A DNA stretch of 60,000 nucleotides from Antedon mediterranea. Taxonomy: Eukaryota > Echinodermata > Crinoidea > Comatulida > Antedonidae. Under the pieces are notes generated by a model that was not told where the DNA came from, did no database searches, and worked only from the letters and a program-made list of their open reading frames with translations. The stretch spans positions 25,179,001-25,239,000 of the forward strand of contig NC_092673.1 in assembly GCF_964355755.1 (NCBI RefSeq), in the 5' to 3' direction. Made by a program: the position numbers and the translations under genes. Positions 13,428-27,500 of the stretch are shown here, piece by piece (the first letter of the stretch is position 1; each line of letters opens with the position of its first letter).

Positions 13428-15178
13428 TATGTGACCTGCTCTGGCAAAGTGAAACATAAGTCGAAAATTTAAATTTTTCAGATTTGTATTCTATCTGGTA
13501 GGAAATGTTATATCCTTTACAATGATACCAAACTTAATATTTAACATGAAGGGGATCCCGAGATACTGTACGTTAAGTCGAAGCATGTATAAAGAAATAT
13601 ACAAATAACAGTTTTGAGAAAATCATGATTGAATTTCAATGTTATTTTATAAAACAACACAAATTAATATTTGTTAATCTAATAGTGTATACTTTCTAAG
13701 TATCACACATTCACAAAATATGATACAATGAAATGTTTTTTGGTAGGATATTGATTACTGTGACAATGCATACAAAAAAATATTTCCACATTCTATGTTA
13801 AGTACATACTTGTGTTTCTTTTAAGCACTTGCTTAAAATGGTAAAAAAGGGGGTAAATTAATGTTTTTACACTAAAAAAACTGTATTATTCTTTAAGAAT
13901 TAATTAAATGTATACAATAAATTAAGTTATATAACATTAAATACCATTTCTTGAACTACTGGATTTAAGTACGTTCTTAAAAGTTACTTAAATAATTTAA
14001 ATTTTAGTTGTGTAGTGCCTGCTGATTAGATAACAAATACAACTTAAATAACATTATGCGATTGCTTTAATCAATTAAATAATGGATATGTTTTAAGCAC
14101 ATACTAATGTATTAAGTTTGTTTTAAGCATTTACTTAAAATTGTGTAATGTTCATGAAATTATGTTGGTGTAAGTGCATAATAATAGCCTACAATAACAT
14201 GAATTAATACAATACTTATTATGCAAAAACAATAAATATGGTAGGCCTATGTGATATGTAGGCAAATAAAAGTGCCACTTAGGCCTAGCCTACCTATCCT
14301 AGCTAGGCCTATTTGCCCTGCAACCTACCTAGCTAGCCTACCTAGGCGCGCCTAGCTAGTCTAGTCTAGACCTGCTAGGCCTACCCTAGGGCCTAGCTAG
14401 GCTAGGACAAGTAGGCCTAGAAGGACCCAGCCTGGAGTCCAAAAGGCTACTTAGTAGGCCTAGGCTAGTCACTACACTGGCTGTAATAATTTAATATCAT
14501 AGGTCCTTTGCTACTCTCATTATGTTTTTATTTTTTAGTCATTATATTTGGCCTAGGCCCTAGACTGGATCCATTGATTATCTTAAATCTGAATTGTTTA
14601 CACTCTCTTCTCCGCGTAAAAAGTAAACAGGTCAAAGGTCATTATAAGGATAAGCCAATTACAGTACTGTATTTCTACTACGCGCTAGCCATTACATGGC
14701 GTATCCTTGACAACGGATTTCTGTTGTGTAAAAATCACGTCAGAGAAGCTTTTTACCTCCTCTAATTCCCGCTGAAGAAGCCAAAAATATTGAAAACCAC
14801 TTGAAATACCCACTGAATATGGCTTATGAATATTTAAATTTTCAGACTCTACCATGTTTCTAAAGGTAGCTATACAAATATTTTCATAAACTGCACAGTT
14901 TTCTAACAGTGTTTCATGCACTTTATTTCATTTTTTTGCAACAAAATGAAATCAAGACAAAAAAGGTACTCATTAAAATCACTTATTTAGCCCTTTTATA
15001 AACTTAATTCACACAAAATGAAACGTGATCTTGATTCTTAAATAGTTGTAGATTCCAAAAAGGGGAAAACCCTATTTTCACCAAGATAGTGATTTTTAAC
15101 GTACATAGTACTTCTATAGGTCAATACACTGAATAAAGATCAGCGAGTTATGTTTCACTATGCCAGAGCAGGTCACAT
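13428..15178. mobile_element. 1.75 kb nonautonomous DNA element with terminal inverted repeats
   Basis: The left end reads TATGTGACCTGCTCTGGCA then AGTGAAACAT (13428-13460). The right end (15146-15178) is its reverse complement with two mismatches. The ends read inward from TA, fitting a TA target duplication, though palindromic flanks make the exact edge uncertain. No transposase ORF was seen inside, so this is a MITE-like deletion derivative. A cluster of TAGGCCTA/CTAGCCTA motifs lies at 14,271-14,470 within it. Confidence 0.75.
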
Positions 15179-15593
15179 ATACTGTATTGATATTTTATGT
15201 GTAATAGTTTTGCTGCTTATGGCACCTCATATAAAACAGGGAAATTCCAGCTTAAATTTGATTGGACAGTTCAGTTTTTACGTCATAGCAAAGATCTGAT
15301 AATTACAATCTTTTAGCGATTTAATAATTTTGGGAATTTCCAGGCTTAGGAGGAAAGAGTCATTAGTTTACCACAAAATAAAATAACAATTTTTAATGCT
15401 GTTTAATGACCGAGTGTTAGCACAGGTTGAAGTACGTTGTGCTCACAAAGGAAACACAATATTATATTATTATTATATTAGGCCAATAGATCGGAGTTAG
15501 CTGTGCGAGAATTAATTGTTGAATGATTTTGGTACCACCACACACAGGCCTGAGTGAGTCTAGGCCTAGCTAGGCCTAGGTCAAATTACCAAT
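15179..15593 (+). promoter_or_regulatory. Presumed promoter and 5' UTR of macroPARP copy 2
   Basis: Lies between the 1.75 kb element and the start codon at 15594. No clear TATA box in the expected position. A short TAGGCCTAGCTAGGCCTAGG palindromic cluster sits at about 15,561-15,580, directly before the ATG. The transcription start is not identifiable by eye. Confidence 0.3.
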
Positions 15594-18500
15594 ATGGCAG
15601 CATTTAAAAACCGTACAGGTGAAGCAGCAGTTTATGTAAGGTTTGAAGGTCTTTCAAAACCATACCCACCTAGCCTAAGTGACAAGCTTCAGCTTTATTT
15701 TCAAAGTTACAAAAAATCTGGAGGAGGTGACATAGATTCTGTGAGCATACACACACAGGATGATGATGCATTTGCAATTATCATTTTTGACAAACTAGAA
15801 AGTAAGTATTTTATTTAATTGTGACTCCAAACACATTGATTTCCTTAGACTAACTAGAAGTTTATTTGTACAGTTTGCAAAATGCAGTGATTAAAATATG
15901 GTCGACCAAAAGTATACTCAAACAGTTAAGCCTGTCTTTCACTGTCATTCATGGCAATTAGTTTCCAAAGTTGTGCATTATATCTAGACCAGCGCTCCGC
16001 ATACTTTTTATTTCGTGACTTAATATCCCATTCCCAAGACTCTGTTGAAGTTGGACCAAGTTAATTAAGCTAATAATAATATGAAAGAATCTGCCATGGA
16101 TGTCAATATTCCTAAAATTATCCACCGCAATAATCCTCATTTTCAGGAATATGGACCTTATTGTATTATTTCTTTCAGCACAGCTTTCCACTTTATAAAT
16201 TTAGCAATGGTGTTATGGTATATTTACAAATATTTTCCGCAAGAAAACCACATAAACTCTGACACAATTTGGTTAAATCAAACACCATTTATCATCACTT
16301 ACAGTTTGTTAGAAGCTGCATTTTGCTAAAATATTTTTTTTTTAAATTTCTCAAACCACCCCATAGCCCTTGGAAAATGTTTTGCAGTCCATAGTTTGTG
16401 GAACGTCGACAACCAGGCATCCAAATAAAATATACAGTACGCCTTCAGTAAATTTGAACAACCACGTCCATGGGTTGGGATTAGAATTGTTGGCAGTTCA
16501 GTCAGACTTTGGGGACAGATTCCGGGGTTTTTTTTTTAAAGAGGAGTGCAAACGTTGAATATTATTAATAAGGTAGAATTATATATACTAAAGTAACCTA
16601 CCGTATGTTAAATTATAGTATTTTATAAAAAAATTATTTAATACGAGACAAGCTTGGTTTTCGAAATTAAGTCAAGGCAATCTGGATATGTTTTTATTTT
16701 AGAAAGATATCAATCCGAATCCACTGGATGAATGAATATTCATTTTCGAATTGGGATATTATTCAAGTTGACCTTTAGTAGAAGGAACCTAATCATCATG
16801 TGTTTATTTCTAGATGCACAAAATGTTTTGGCAAAGAAAAATCATACATTGGTTATTGAAAATATGGAAATTGAGTTAATAGTAGAAGAAGCTGGAATAT
16901 CCAAGGTAGGTTTTCAAGAACATAGGCCTACCGGTAGGTGTGACATAAGAGAGGGATTGTGGAGGGATCCTTGCTGCAATTTGTCTATCAATTATTACTT
17001 TGTTCACTTTTTTAAAAAGTGCATAGCCGGCTCATTTGAGTTACAGCATGTTTGATTAAGCTGCCCCTGCCCAGCATTTTTCCTCTTTCATGTTACTACA
17101 GTATTATATTGATGTTATGCTAGGATCTGACAAAAAGTAAACAAATTTATGTTTTCCAATTAATGTGTCTTTTGTGGAATCAAATTAGAGCTACAATAGT
17201 AAAGAGTTTATTGCGGTAGTACAGTAAATATGTTTGCAAGATTGTCGATTATGTAAGGTTAAAGACCCCTTCCCTGCAATTTTGGATGTTTTTTGGAAAA
17301 TAATACATATATATCACTTTAAAAACATTAAACCATGTCATTCCTTGTCTTAAATGTACTTTTTATGGTAAATTATGATAAAAAGTGAGAAACAATGCAC
17401 TACCTAAGTAGCTCGCGGCGATCGAACTCTCGTGGACGGTCTTTAGGCCTAGCCTAGCTAGGCTTAGTTTTGTAGGCCTAGCTCAGTGGTAAACATCGGT
17501 AACGTACGAACATCGTACGCTAGCTATATACCTAGCCTGACGTTGTATAGTTGCTGCATTAATTGTCTTTCTATTTTTGCCAGACTCCGTTGATACAAAT
17601 TGGGGAAAAACCGGTATTTTCGCTGAAAAGTTAGGAATCTTCCATTTGTTTTGGCCTCACGATCGATCGAAAAGTGGGCGAATTACAGGTGAAAAACAAA
17701 AATATCAATCCGCGCGCAATGCATTTTGGGATTTATAGCGGGCCGCTATAATTATTAGAATCGACTTATTTTTCACATTTTTAACCGTTTAATAAAGACA
17801 AAAAAAAGTTATCGCAATAGGACCATATATTATTATTTTTACATTAAATATAGTTTGTGATCTTAAATTAGATCTAAAAAATGTAGGGAAGGGGGCTTTA
17901 ATGAACTTCAGCAATAGAGAGGCCATAATTGGGTTGGAATGCATTCTGAATTATGAATATAAAAAAAATCATGACCACAGACACTGTTTGAGTTTGGATA
18001 ACTAAATGCATTTTCCATACAAGTAAGTATCCACAAAAACATATAGAAATAAACTATGATGGTAAGTTTATAGAAAAACATTATCTTATAAACTTGTGTA
18101 TCATAGTTGAATTTGATTTTTCTATCCATGGAGTAATAAGTTGATTAACTTATTTCTCCATGTTCTACTGATTCCACCTATACAGAAGCCATGATGTATC
18201 CTTTATCAATTACAATCATCACTGAAACAGAAAACAATGTTCAATAGAATGTAGATATGTTTGACTTTGACCCACTGTAGTCATGAGACTAATCAAAATT
18301 GATAAATATTCATGAGTAAAACTGTAATCAGTTAATAATTTAAATTGTTTAAACATACTTGAAAAAACAGAAATCACATTCAACCGAAAGATACCATTAC
18401 CATTTACCCCAATTGAAATGAACAGATAAATAAAACAATGAGAAATATTATGAAATAAAGACCCATATAAATTGTATTAAGTGATTAATAGCAATCCCAA

Positions 18501-21500
18501 CAATTATAATGAGATTATAATTAGAAAGAGATTCATTCAATTACATTCAATCATTAGGCCCTAATTTTATTTTAATGTCCTATTAAAATAAAATTAGGGC
18601 CTATAATTTTTTAAATATTGCTGTTTATCCTCTGTTGATATGTGTTCCAAATATGATAATCAATGTTTTTCTAAACTTTTTTTGCTGAAGTTTAGTTAAA
18701 GATGTATTGTCCCGCTGAAAAATATTTTTTTTTCAATTTTTTTTGTTGAATATGCCATTTTTATGTCACATAATAGTTATTGACTTCGACCAAAAATTGG
18801 ACCAAACCAGTACCTGAAAAAATTGGAATTTAAAGCAAAAAATGGTCAAATTGGCTGCCAGTCAATGGATTTTTGGTGGAATTTAACCATTTATCATGTT
18901 ATTTTATAAGTGAAAACATTATTTTTTTCCGTTTATTTTTTCTACGAAAGTGATTTACTTTTTTTAAACTACAAAATAACCTATTCAAAGTCTGATTTTA
19001 TTAATCTTCATTTTTCATAGTATTGATTTAATAATAATAGGATGTACCAGAACTTTCAATGGAGGGTGGTGTACATGATACTAGTCCACTTTCACCTCGG
19101 TCACCATCTATTGACAACAGCAGTGAAGACCTTTATGGCAATGACCAGCAAGGTGGAAGAGCTAATTCTAGTGAACAGCCAATGAGATCAGAACATGAAG
19201 ATAATGCTGATGATTCACTGGACACCACAAATGATGACCCACCAGGTGACGATGGTGATGATGTACGGCTATTTCTAGAAGTATCCTTTGGTGATCTCTC
19301 CTTGGATACATTGTTAATGTACTTTGAAAGTAAGAGACGTTCTGGTGGTGGACCTATTGCAGGTCATAAGCTGGTTAAACCAGGAGTGGTACACATCGCA
19401 TTTGAGCAACAAAAAAGTAGGTGTTTTATTACCTTCGTCTGAATGGCGAGAGGTTTATGTGGTCAATCGCATGTGTAACAAAAAGTTATTGCCAGACCTT
19501 TTACCAAATTGAAAACGCAGATATGTGGTAAACTGCATTCAATTTAGGAGGCAATCTGGACATGGATCCCAATTCTGGACCACTTTAATTATTTTACTTC
19601 TGTATGTCAAAATTACAAGACGGATCTTTATCACGATTCTTGATCTATTTTCTTTTCTTACTGGTGGAGGTTGCAACTCCCTGATTGCTTTCTTGTTATT
19701 CATATTTTTGCTGTTGATTGAAATGGTATTATATATTTGTAGTACTTATGCTAAAATTTACTATAATTTTAGAAAAAATTAATTTGTAAAATAATTTAAA
19801 TTTGTGTGGTTTAAAATCCTGGAAAATATCCTACAATAATTAGTATTCGTAAATTATCATGTAGCATACAGTAGTTTAGAGCATAAACCATACATTTGTT
19901 AATTCATGTCAAAATGTTTCAACTTGATATCCAAATAATTTTATTAGAACTTAGAAGTGTGTAGTTTTATCTAATTGCAAACATGTGTTGGAAATTTTGT
20001 TTTATTCTTGTATAAGTTGCGGAACGTGTATCTACAAGAATACATGCTTGGGAAAAGCAACATTTAGGTGTTATCTTATTGGAAGAAAGAGGTCCAGAAC
20101 CAGACACCATTGAAGTCAGTGGTTTTAGTTCCTTAATTTCTGCAGACGTGCTTGAGCTGTATTTTGAGAACCCAAGAAAATCTGGAGGAGATGAAATTTC
20201 AAAGTCTGGTATGAATGAAGACCAAACTAAATTCACCATGAAGTTCTCAAATCCAAAAGGTACTCATTTGTTACATTTTGTATGTAATTTATGGAAATGT
20301 AATTATTACTTTTTTAAACTAAATAATAATAAACTAGATAGAAAAATTACTACTGAGTTATAGAGACCTTTGTCACTTTTGTTTCTTCTGATCTGTTTAT
20401 ATGATGTTTGTATTTGTTTGTTGACCAAATAAATGAATTGAAATGAAAAAATCAATGAATTCATTCTCAAAAAAGCCTAAGGAACTTTAAGGCCTCTCAT
20501 AGGACTGGGTCAATTTATGGCTATGAAGTTAAACTTTAATATTTTTTACTATATTTCTTTTTTGTTGCAGTTGTAGAGAAGGTTCTTAGAAAAAAACATG
20601 AGTTAAGCAATTGCAAACTCATGGTTAAACGTCCTGGAAAAGAAATTTTCCGTAGGCAGGGAAAAAGGTTGTCAAGAATTGTTTCTGATTTTGAAAATGA
20701 GCCACTAGCTTCTCTAAAAAGTGATGATGATGCAAGTGTCCTGGTCACATTTGATGAAGAGATATTGGATAGGGAAATGCTTTTGATGTACTTTGAGAGT
20801 GAAAAATATTCTAGTGGTGGGGACATTTCAAAATCGCATTTACACCAACCAGGAAGTCTAATAATAAAATTCAACAAAATTGGAGGTACCATTTTGTTTG
20901 TATTATATCACATTTTATTAAGGTTATTTTGGTTATGATATCTAATTTTTCATTAAACCATTTTTCTCTGCAATTCTCAGTATTGCCATCATAATCAGTT
21001 TATTATGTTTACCTTGAAGATCTGTGCTGTTCTCTAGTAGTATTACTGCTACATGTACAAAAATGAAATGCAACTTTTGGTATATATTTTGTTTACAATT
21101 TTAATCCATCAAATTTATTTTAAAAATTAGTTGCAAATCAAGTTTGCAGTCGGTCACATAAATGTCAAGGGCAACATGTAGATGTTTCTTTAATTGAGGA
21201 ACTTGATCCTGCACCAAACACTATAGAAGTCAGTGGTTTTCCTCCTATGATTGGAGCAGAAACACTTGAGATGTATTTCGAGAACAAGCGATCAGGTGGA
21301 GGAAATTTAGTGTCTTCTAAATTGAGTGAAGATGAAAGTAAATTTATTGCAACATTTGAAAATGATCAAAGTAAGTATGTAAATGTACAGTAACCATTTG
21401 TCAATGTGATTAATTATTTAATATACAGTATTTATTATTGTTTATTATTTTTATGCAGCAGGTGAAGAACATGTTAACATGTATGCAACATTATCAACTG

Positions 21501-24500
21501 CCTGAACAGCAATTAAATATTCTATCATCTTATTTTGAAAAGCAGTTTCATCCAAAATATTTATGTTATGTGTTTTTATAATACTGTTGACATAGTAACC
21601 TTGCCTTCCTATCCTATGATTAATGATACAATATTTATGTTTGTGGTACTGTAGATTATCAGGGAACTCGGAAAAAAAATGTATTGTCAATTTTATTTGT
21701 TTACATATATTTTTTGCATTTCAGTTGTGGAAAGAGTTCTTGCACGAGACCACAAGATAAACAGGTGTCCACTTGTTGTTAAACGCCCTAACAAAGAATG
21801 GAAGTTTAAGGATAGTGTGGATAAGTCAGTACTTGAAGTACATGGAGCTGATGAAAACATTGACACAGACATTTTACAAATGTATTTTGAATCAAAGAAA
21901 TCTGGTGGTAATGGTGAAGATGTTAACGCTGAGTATGATGTAGATAGAAATGTGTGGACGGTTAGGTTTTCAAGTTCTGAAGGTAATTTAGGCATTATGC
22001 TAAAAACTGAACATTCACTTATGCATTGTCTTAATTTAAAAAATATATATATATTTTGGTTTAATTTAAACTGAACTTAGAATTTAAATATTAACATAAA
22101 AAGTAAAAAATACATTTTATGCAAATAATGAGCTCTTGCTCACAAGTAACAGCACCAACACTTGTAAAAAAAAAACATTCTAATTGTTCATTGTGAATAT
22201 TTTGTTCTATTGATGTTGAATCAAAATAAAATAACTTTTTATTTATCATACTGCATTTTAATTCAGTTGCTGCTAGTGTGTTGAACAAATCAAGTCATAA
22301 ATTAGGCAAGAGAGATATTAAAGTTCAGAGGCCACAACTTAAAAAGAAGATTTTTAGTAACAAGCCTAATGCTAAAAAAGTAAAACAGCAAGAGGATGAG
22401 GACACTGTTCCATTGGTAGTGGAAAAGGTGGATTCCTCAATATCGGATGACCATATGAGATTATACTTTGAAAGCAAGAAGAAATCTTGTGGAGGACCAA
22501 TTGCTTTAATGCAGAAGAACCAGAAAGTTACTGGTAGTTGGATCATACATTTTCAACAAAATGGAGGTACATTATAGTTTTGAAAGCTTTATTGATTTTC
22601 TCCACAAATTGATAATATGCCTCATTGAAACAAATTACACTATTAGTAAAATATATGTGAGGAAGGAGTTTTGTAAACAGTGAAACATCTTCATTATAAT
22701 TTAAAACAAATTTAAACAAACCAAGGCTTTACAAAAAAACACCCAATCATAATTTATTTTTTAGTTTCATTGTAAAACATTTGTATTTATAGTTGCTGAG
22801 GCAGTAGTTCAACAAAAGCATCATGAGCTGTCTGGAACAAGATTGACAGTTAGACTTGGAATGAAGCAAGTTAAAAGACCTCTCAATAAGAATTGTTTGC
22901 TGATTACTGATCTTCCAAAACAATTAAATGAGGAAATGTTTGACCTCTATTTGGAAAAAGTTACTTTAATGAGTGAACCAACAGTCAAGTTTGGAAAAGA
23001 TCCTACAAAAGCTATGGTGACTTATGCAGACCCTATTAATGGTAATATATTATTTACCTAAATTATTGTATTGTATTGTGGAAATTGAGCAAGAGCTGTT
23101 GGTTAAATGTTACTGTGACTATAATGGTACTATGGTAATAGTGGTAATATGATATAATGTATCTTATAGTTCTATATGTTCAAAACAAATGTGTGAATAT
23201 GTACTTCATACATATTATAAAATGAAAAACTAGTAAATACTTTTTCATATATTAACAAAAATAATGCACCCTTGTTATTTGTTTTGACAGATATTGATGA
23301 GGTGATATCAAACATTAAAGAAGAAAAACTTTGTGATGTAACAATCAATGCGAAGAAAGTGTTTGATGTTGACACAGTCATTGTGAAGAACTTGAAAAAG
23401 TCATGTAAAAAGGAGATGTTGAAACTTTATTTTGAAAATCCTAGCAGAAGTGGTGGAGGACCAATACAAGAAATGTATCTGGATAAAGAAAGAGGAGAAG
23501 GAACATTACAATTTGCCAACTACAAAGGTAGGATTCAGATTGTTTAACCTCATATTCTGAGTTTGGTAAATTTCAATGGTCCATGAATTTAGAGATACAG
23601 CAGTTAAATTAAAAACAAAAAAATGTTTTATTTCAGTTGTACAGTCAGTTTGTAAAAGAAAACACAAACTTGACAATAAGGATCTGGAAATTTGTCTATG
23701 CCATGACGAAATCGGTGAATTTGTGTCAGATGGATCTCAATGGATTCCAGATCCAGTTTCTGTCAAGGTAGATCCTTACCTTTTGACGTTTGCTTGTAAG
23801 AATCAAGAGTTCATGAATAAACTATCTGCTGCTGGAATACAAATAAAGTTTGATAAAGATTCCCCTGATGTTGTAAAATTGCATGTTGATTCTGCATTTG
23901 ACCTTAAAAATATTCATGATTGGAATAAATATGCTACAAGCACTTTCAAACGTCTCTGTGATCAATTTGATATAAAGTGGTTGGATATTGGAGATGAATG
24001 CTTTGAAGATTTCCAGCCATACGTTGAAAAGGCAGCTGCAGAAGATGTTGAATTGCAACTAGATGACTCCTCACCATCCCTGATAATTGTAGGAGTAAGG
24101 CATGTTGTTGATAACACATTCCAACAGCTTGCACAACAACTCAAGATCATGAATGATGAAATCAAAAGGAAAAAGGACATAGTAGTGAAATCTGAGAAGT
24201 GTAAGGCCTTAAAAATTAAAAAGATTCATTTGCTCAATTTTGAAGAAACTTCTAAGAGTAAATTTGGAGTAGATTTTGTTGTCGATGATAATAGCAGTAC
24301 AATAACATTTACAGGACTTCCCAGTGACATAGATTCAGCTTCTTTGTGTCTTTACAAAGATTTAGAGAACATTGTAGAGGTTTCTTTTCTGTGTGAATCT
24401 GCTGAGATTTCCAATTTTCTAAAGAAATTCTATGATGATGTCATACGTGTTCAAAAAGATAATCATCTCCACATTGAATATGTTGTAGAGGAAAACCGTG

Positions 24501-27500
24501 TAAAAGTGTATTCTACTTCTATTGAAGATGCCAAGGCTACAAGATCATCTATTGAGAAAATTATAAAAAGCAAGACATATCCTCTTCCAAGTGATAAAGT
24601 CAAAGTATTGAAATCAGCTGAAGGCAAAGAATTGCTTGCATATTTTAAAGCACTAGAATTGTTGACGATTGGAGATGTTTCTCAAGCAAAGGGTGAAACC
24701 TGCATCATAATTACAGGATTTGACACAGTTGTTGGTCAAGTTGTAGACAAACTAAATGAATTTTTACTTACCAACCAGATAGTGGAGAAAAAAAAACCTA
24801 CCGAAAGAGGAGTAGTTCTGTTATTAGAAAAACATCATTCACACGAAATTTCTTCTATAGAAAATGCTTTGGAAGCATCATTTGTGAAGTTAATACCTAA
24901 GGCAGACCTTGGGTGTGTTTTAATCAGAGGAAATCGCAGTGGTATTGACAAAGCTACTGAAAAGATAATAGTATTTGAAAGCAAAGTGCAGATAGGGAAA
25001 CATTTGATATCTAAACCAGGTATGGCAAGCTATTTTAAGAGCGAAGATAAAGGAAGAAGAGATTTAAAATCTGTAGAAAATATCTTCAAGTGTATTATAG
25101 AGGTTGATGGCAAGTTTACAAGCAGTGAATCAAAGCAAGTACTGTTGCGACACAAGTTACAAAGAGGAGTTGAGTTGACCATTTGTAAATCAGATATGAC
25201 TGAAATGAATGTTGATGTTATTGTGAATGCTGCAAATGACCGACTTCAACATATCGGTGGATTGGCTAAAGCTATTGTTGATGCAGGTAAGCATTTTATA
25301 TACTAGTCAAATTCAAGGGAGTCTATAATAATTGTATTTACTCAATATAAATAATAAGATATATTTTTTAAATTTTTTTACAACTGATTTCCGTGAATGA
25401 AACAACAAACAGCAATTTCTTCATTTTTTAAATATCTTTTTATGTTCTTAGGAGGAAAAGAAATACAGATAGAAAGTGATAAGATAATGACATCTCGAGG
25501 TGGTGTGCTTCTGTCAGGAGAAGTGGTCTTAACGGATGCTGGTAAACTTCCATGCAAAAAGGTTATTCATACTGTTGGTCCAAGGTATAAATCAAACCAA
25601 CAACTGAAAATGAAAATGTTTCTCATGAAGTCAGTGACAGGTGCCTATGAAGAAGCAGAGAAATATAGATTCACTTCTATTGCAATGCCAGCCATCAGTT
25701 CTGGGGTGTATGGCTACCCTTTAGCACCATGCACACAAGCGATCTTAGAAGCAACTAAGGAGTACTTTGATGACAATCCTGGGTCAACACTACAGCAAGT
25801 GTATTTTTTAAGCAACGACAGTAATGTTTGTAAAGCGTTCGAGTCTGCTATGAAAGTTGTCTTCCAAGTAGAGCAGGAAGATGATGATGATGATGGTTTC
25901 ATAATGCTTCATGACAATGAAGACCTCGCAGGAGCTGCCATGGCAATGCCAGCTAGACCAAGTTCTGGATTAAAGATATCTGGTGATGTAGTAACAACAA
26001 AAGAAGGAATTACAATTAGGCTTGTTAAAGGAAAGATTGAAGATTCTAAGGTTTGTATTGTTTCTGTTCAGGAGCAATAACTTCATCGTCATCCTGGCTG
26101 AAATCCCATTTGATTAAAGTCACTAAAAAACTGACATCCTGACTGAAGAATTCCCACTATAAATTCAGTATTGGCCAATAATCATGGTTATTATCACACT
26201 GGTCAAAATTACCATTTTCCAGTGGGCTTATCAGTATTTGGAATTTTGAAACCAAGTGTCTTTATTTAGTTTTTGCTTCAAATATATAAATAACCCAGTA
26301 AATGGTTCAGTTAATATTATATTGCTCTATATACTTCTCTTCAGGTGGATGTCATTGTAAATACAACTTCAGGAAATTTCAACCTCAACTGTGGTAATGT
26401 TTCAAAAGCTCTTCTTAAAGCTGCTGGTGCCCAACTTCAGCAGGAGTGTAGTACTGCAAGAGCTGCTAAACAAAATATGTTGACAAAAGAATTCATTGAA
26501 ACAGGTCCTGCTTCACTGAAGTGTAAAAAAGTATTCCACACATCATCACAGGCATATAATGGACAAAACTCCATACAGGTTTGTTTTTCTTTAAAATTCT
26601 ATTTAGGTTTTTGTATGGCGCCCAATTGAGCTTCAAAATTAAAAAGTAAAACTAAAGTTCTTAAGCTTAATTCCTAAAACTGTTTGGCTCTTCTGGTCTT
26701 TGATATTTTTCATGATTGTTGTTCTTTTTTGTTTGTTTTGTGCTTGTGTGTAATTTTATATGCATTTTTTTAACATTCACATGCAATTCAGCCTTGTGCT
26801 GCCATGTTTGTTTTTTGTGTGCAATTTTTGAATAATTATATAGAGATATAACATTCTGCATAAATGCACTGCCTTTTGTTCACCATCAAAACATACAAAA
26901 CTGCCAAAAAGTCAAAATAAAAGTCTTCAAAACAACACTAAATAAATATCTTTACAAATTCATTTCACTTTTTTTTTAAAATTGACTTTCATTTATGGAC
27001 ATTTATTTATCAATGCATAGAAATACAAATGTAAAATACATTGAAAGGGAATATAAGTGTTGTTTTGCATCCCTAGAAATAAAAAATACAAGACCAAAAA
27101 CAAACAAAAAAGACAGTGTTCTTAACCTTAGAGTAATTGTTCATGTGGATTAATAATATGAGAGATAATATTTTTTTAAGTTGAACAAGAAGTGAATTTT
27201 TATATTATACGATTACAGTAGAATTCAACCTATTAAACACCTCTCTTCAAGGAACACTCCTATTAGGTAACACTTTCCTGTGTGGGAAATATATGTTTTA
27301 ATACTATAGCTGACACCTATCCAAAGTACACCCTTATTAAAGGGACACTTTTTTGGGTCCAGAATGTGTAGGGGTTCTACCGTAATTGGAAAACATAATT
27401 TCTTCCAGCAATTCAAAAATCAATATTGACATTTTTTAGGATATGAGAGAACTTTTAAAGAACCTATTATTGTCAGCATCCACCATGCAGATGCAGTCAA

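Larger units (their letters stand above)
16906..19040. other. Long intron of copy 2, with repeats
   Basis: 2.1 kb intron. It contains a MITE at 17259-17901, a perfect 22 bp hairpin at 18555-18603 and a partial MITE copy at 18696-18875. A short GC-richer stretch at 17,400-17,560 carries TAGGCCTA-type motifs. No coding signal seen. Confidence 0.6.
15594..23527 (+). other. Copy 2: expanded N-terminal RRM-like array with acidic linker
   Basis: Eight modules carry the YFE-GGG type signature (exons starting 15594, 19041, 20017, 20571, 21131, 21725, 22267, 23291) and a ninth (22793) is degenerate. From 19416 onward all exon borders are phase 1. The exon 16814-16905 is short and joins 19041 in phase 0. 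The exon at 19041 opens with about 75 disordered residues rich in Ser-Pro and acid (SPLSPRSPSIDNSSEDL, then DDPPGDDGDD), a likely phosphorylated linker. Vertebrate PARP14 has about three RRMs, so this array is unusually long. Confidence 0.82.

Noticed and set aside
20407-20460. LINE 3' tail (TTGACCAAATAAATGAAT) in a copy 2 intron
   Set aside because: Resembles tails at 13,180 and 40,346, but no coding part precedes any of them, so an element call is not supported.
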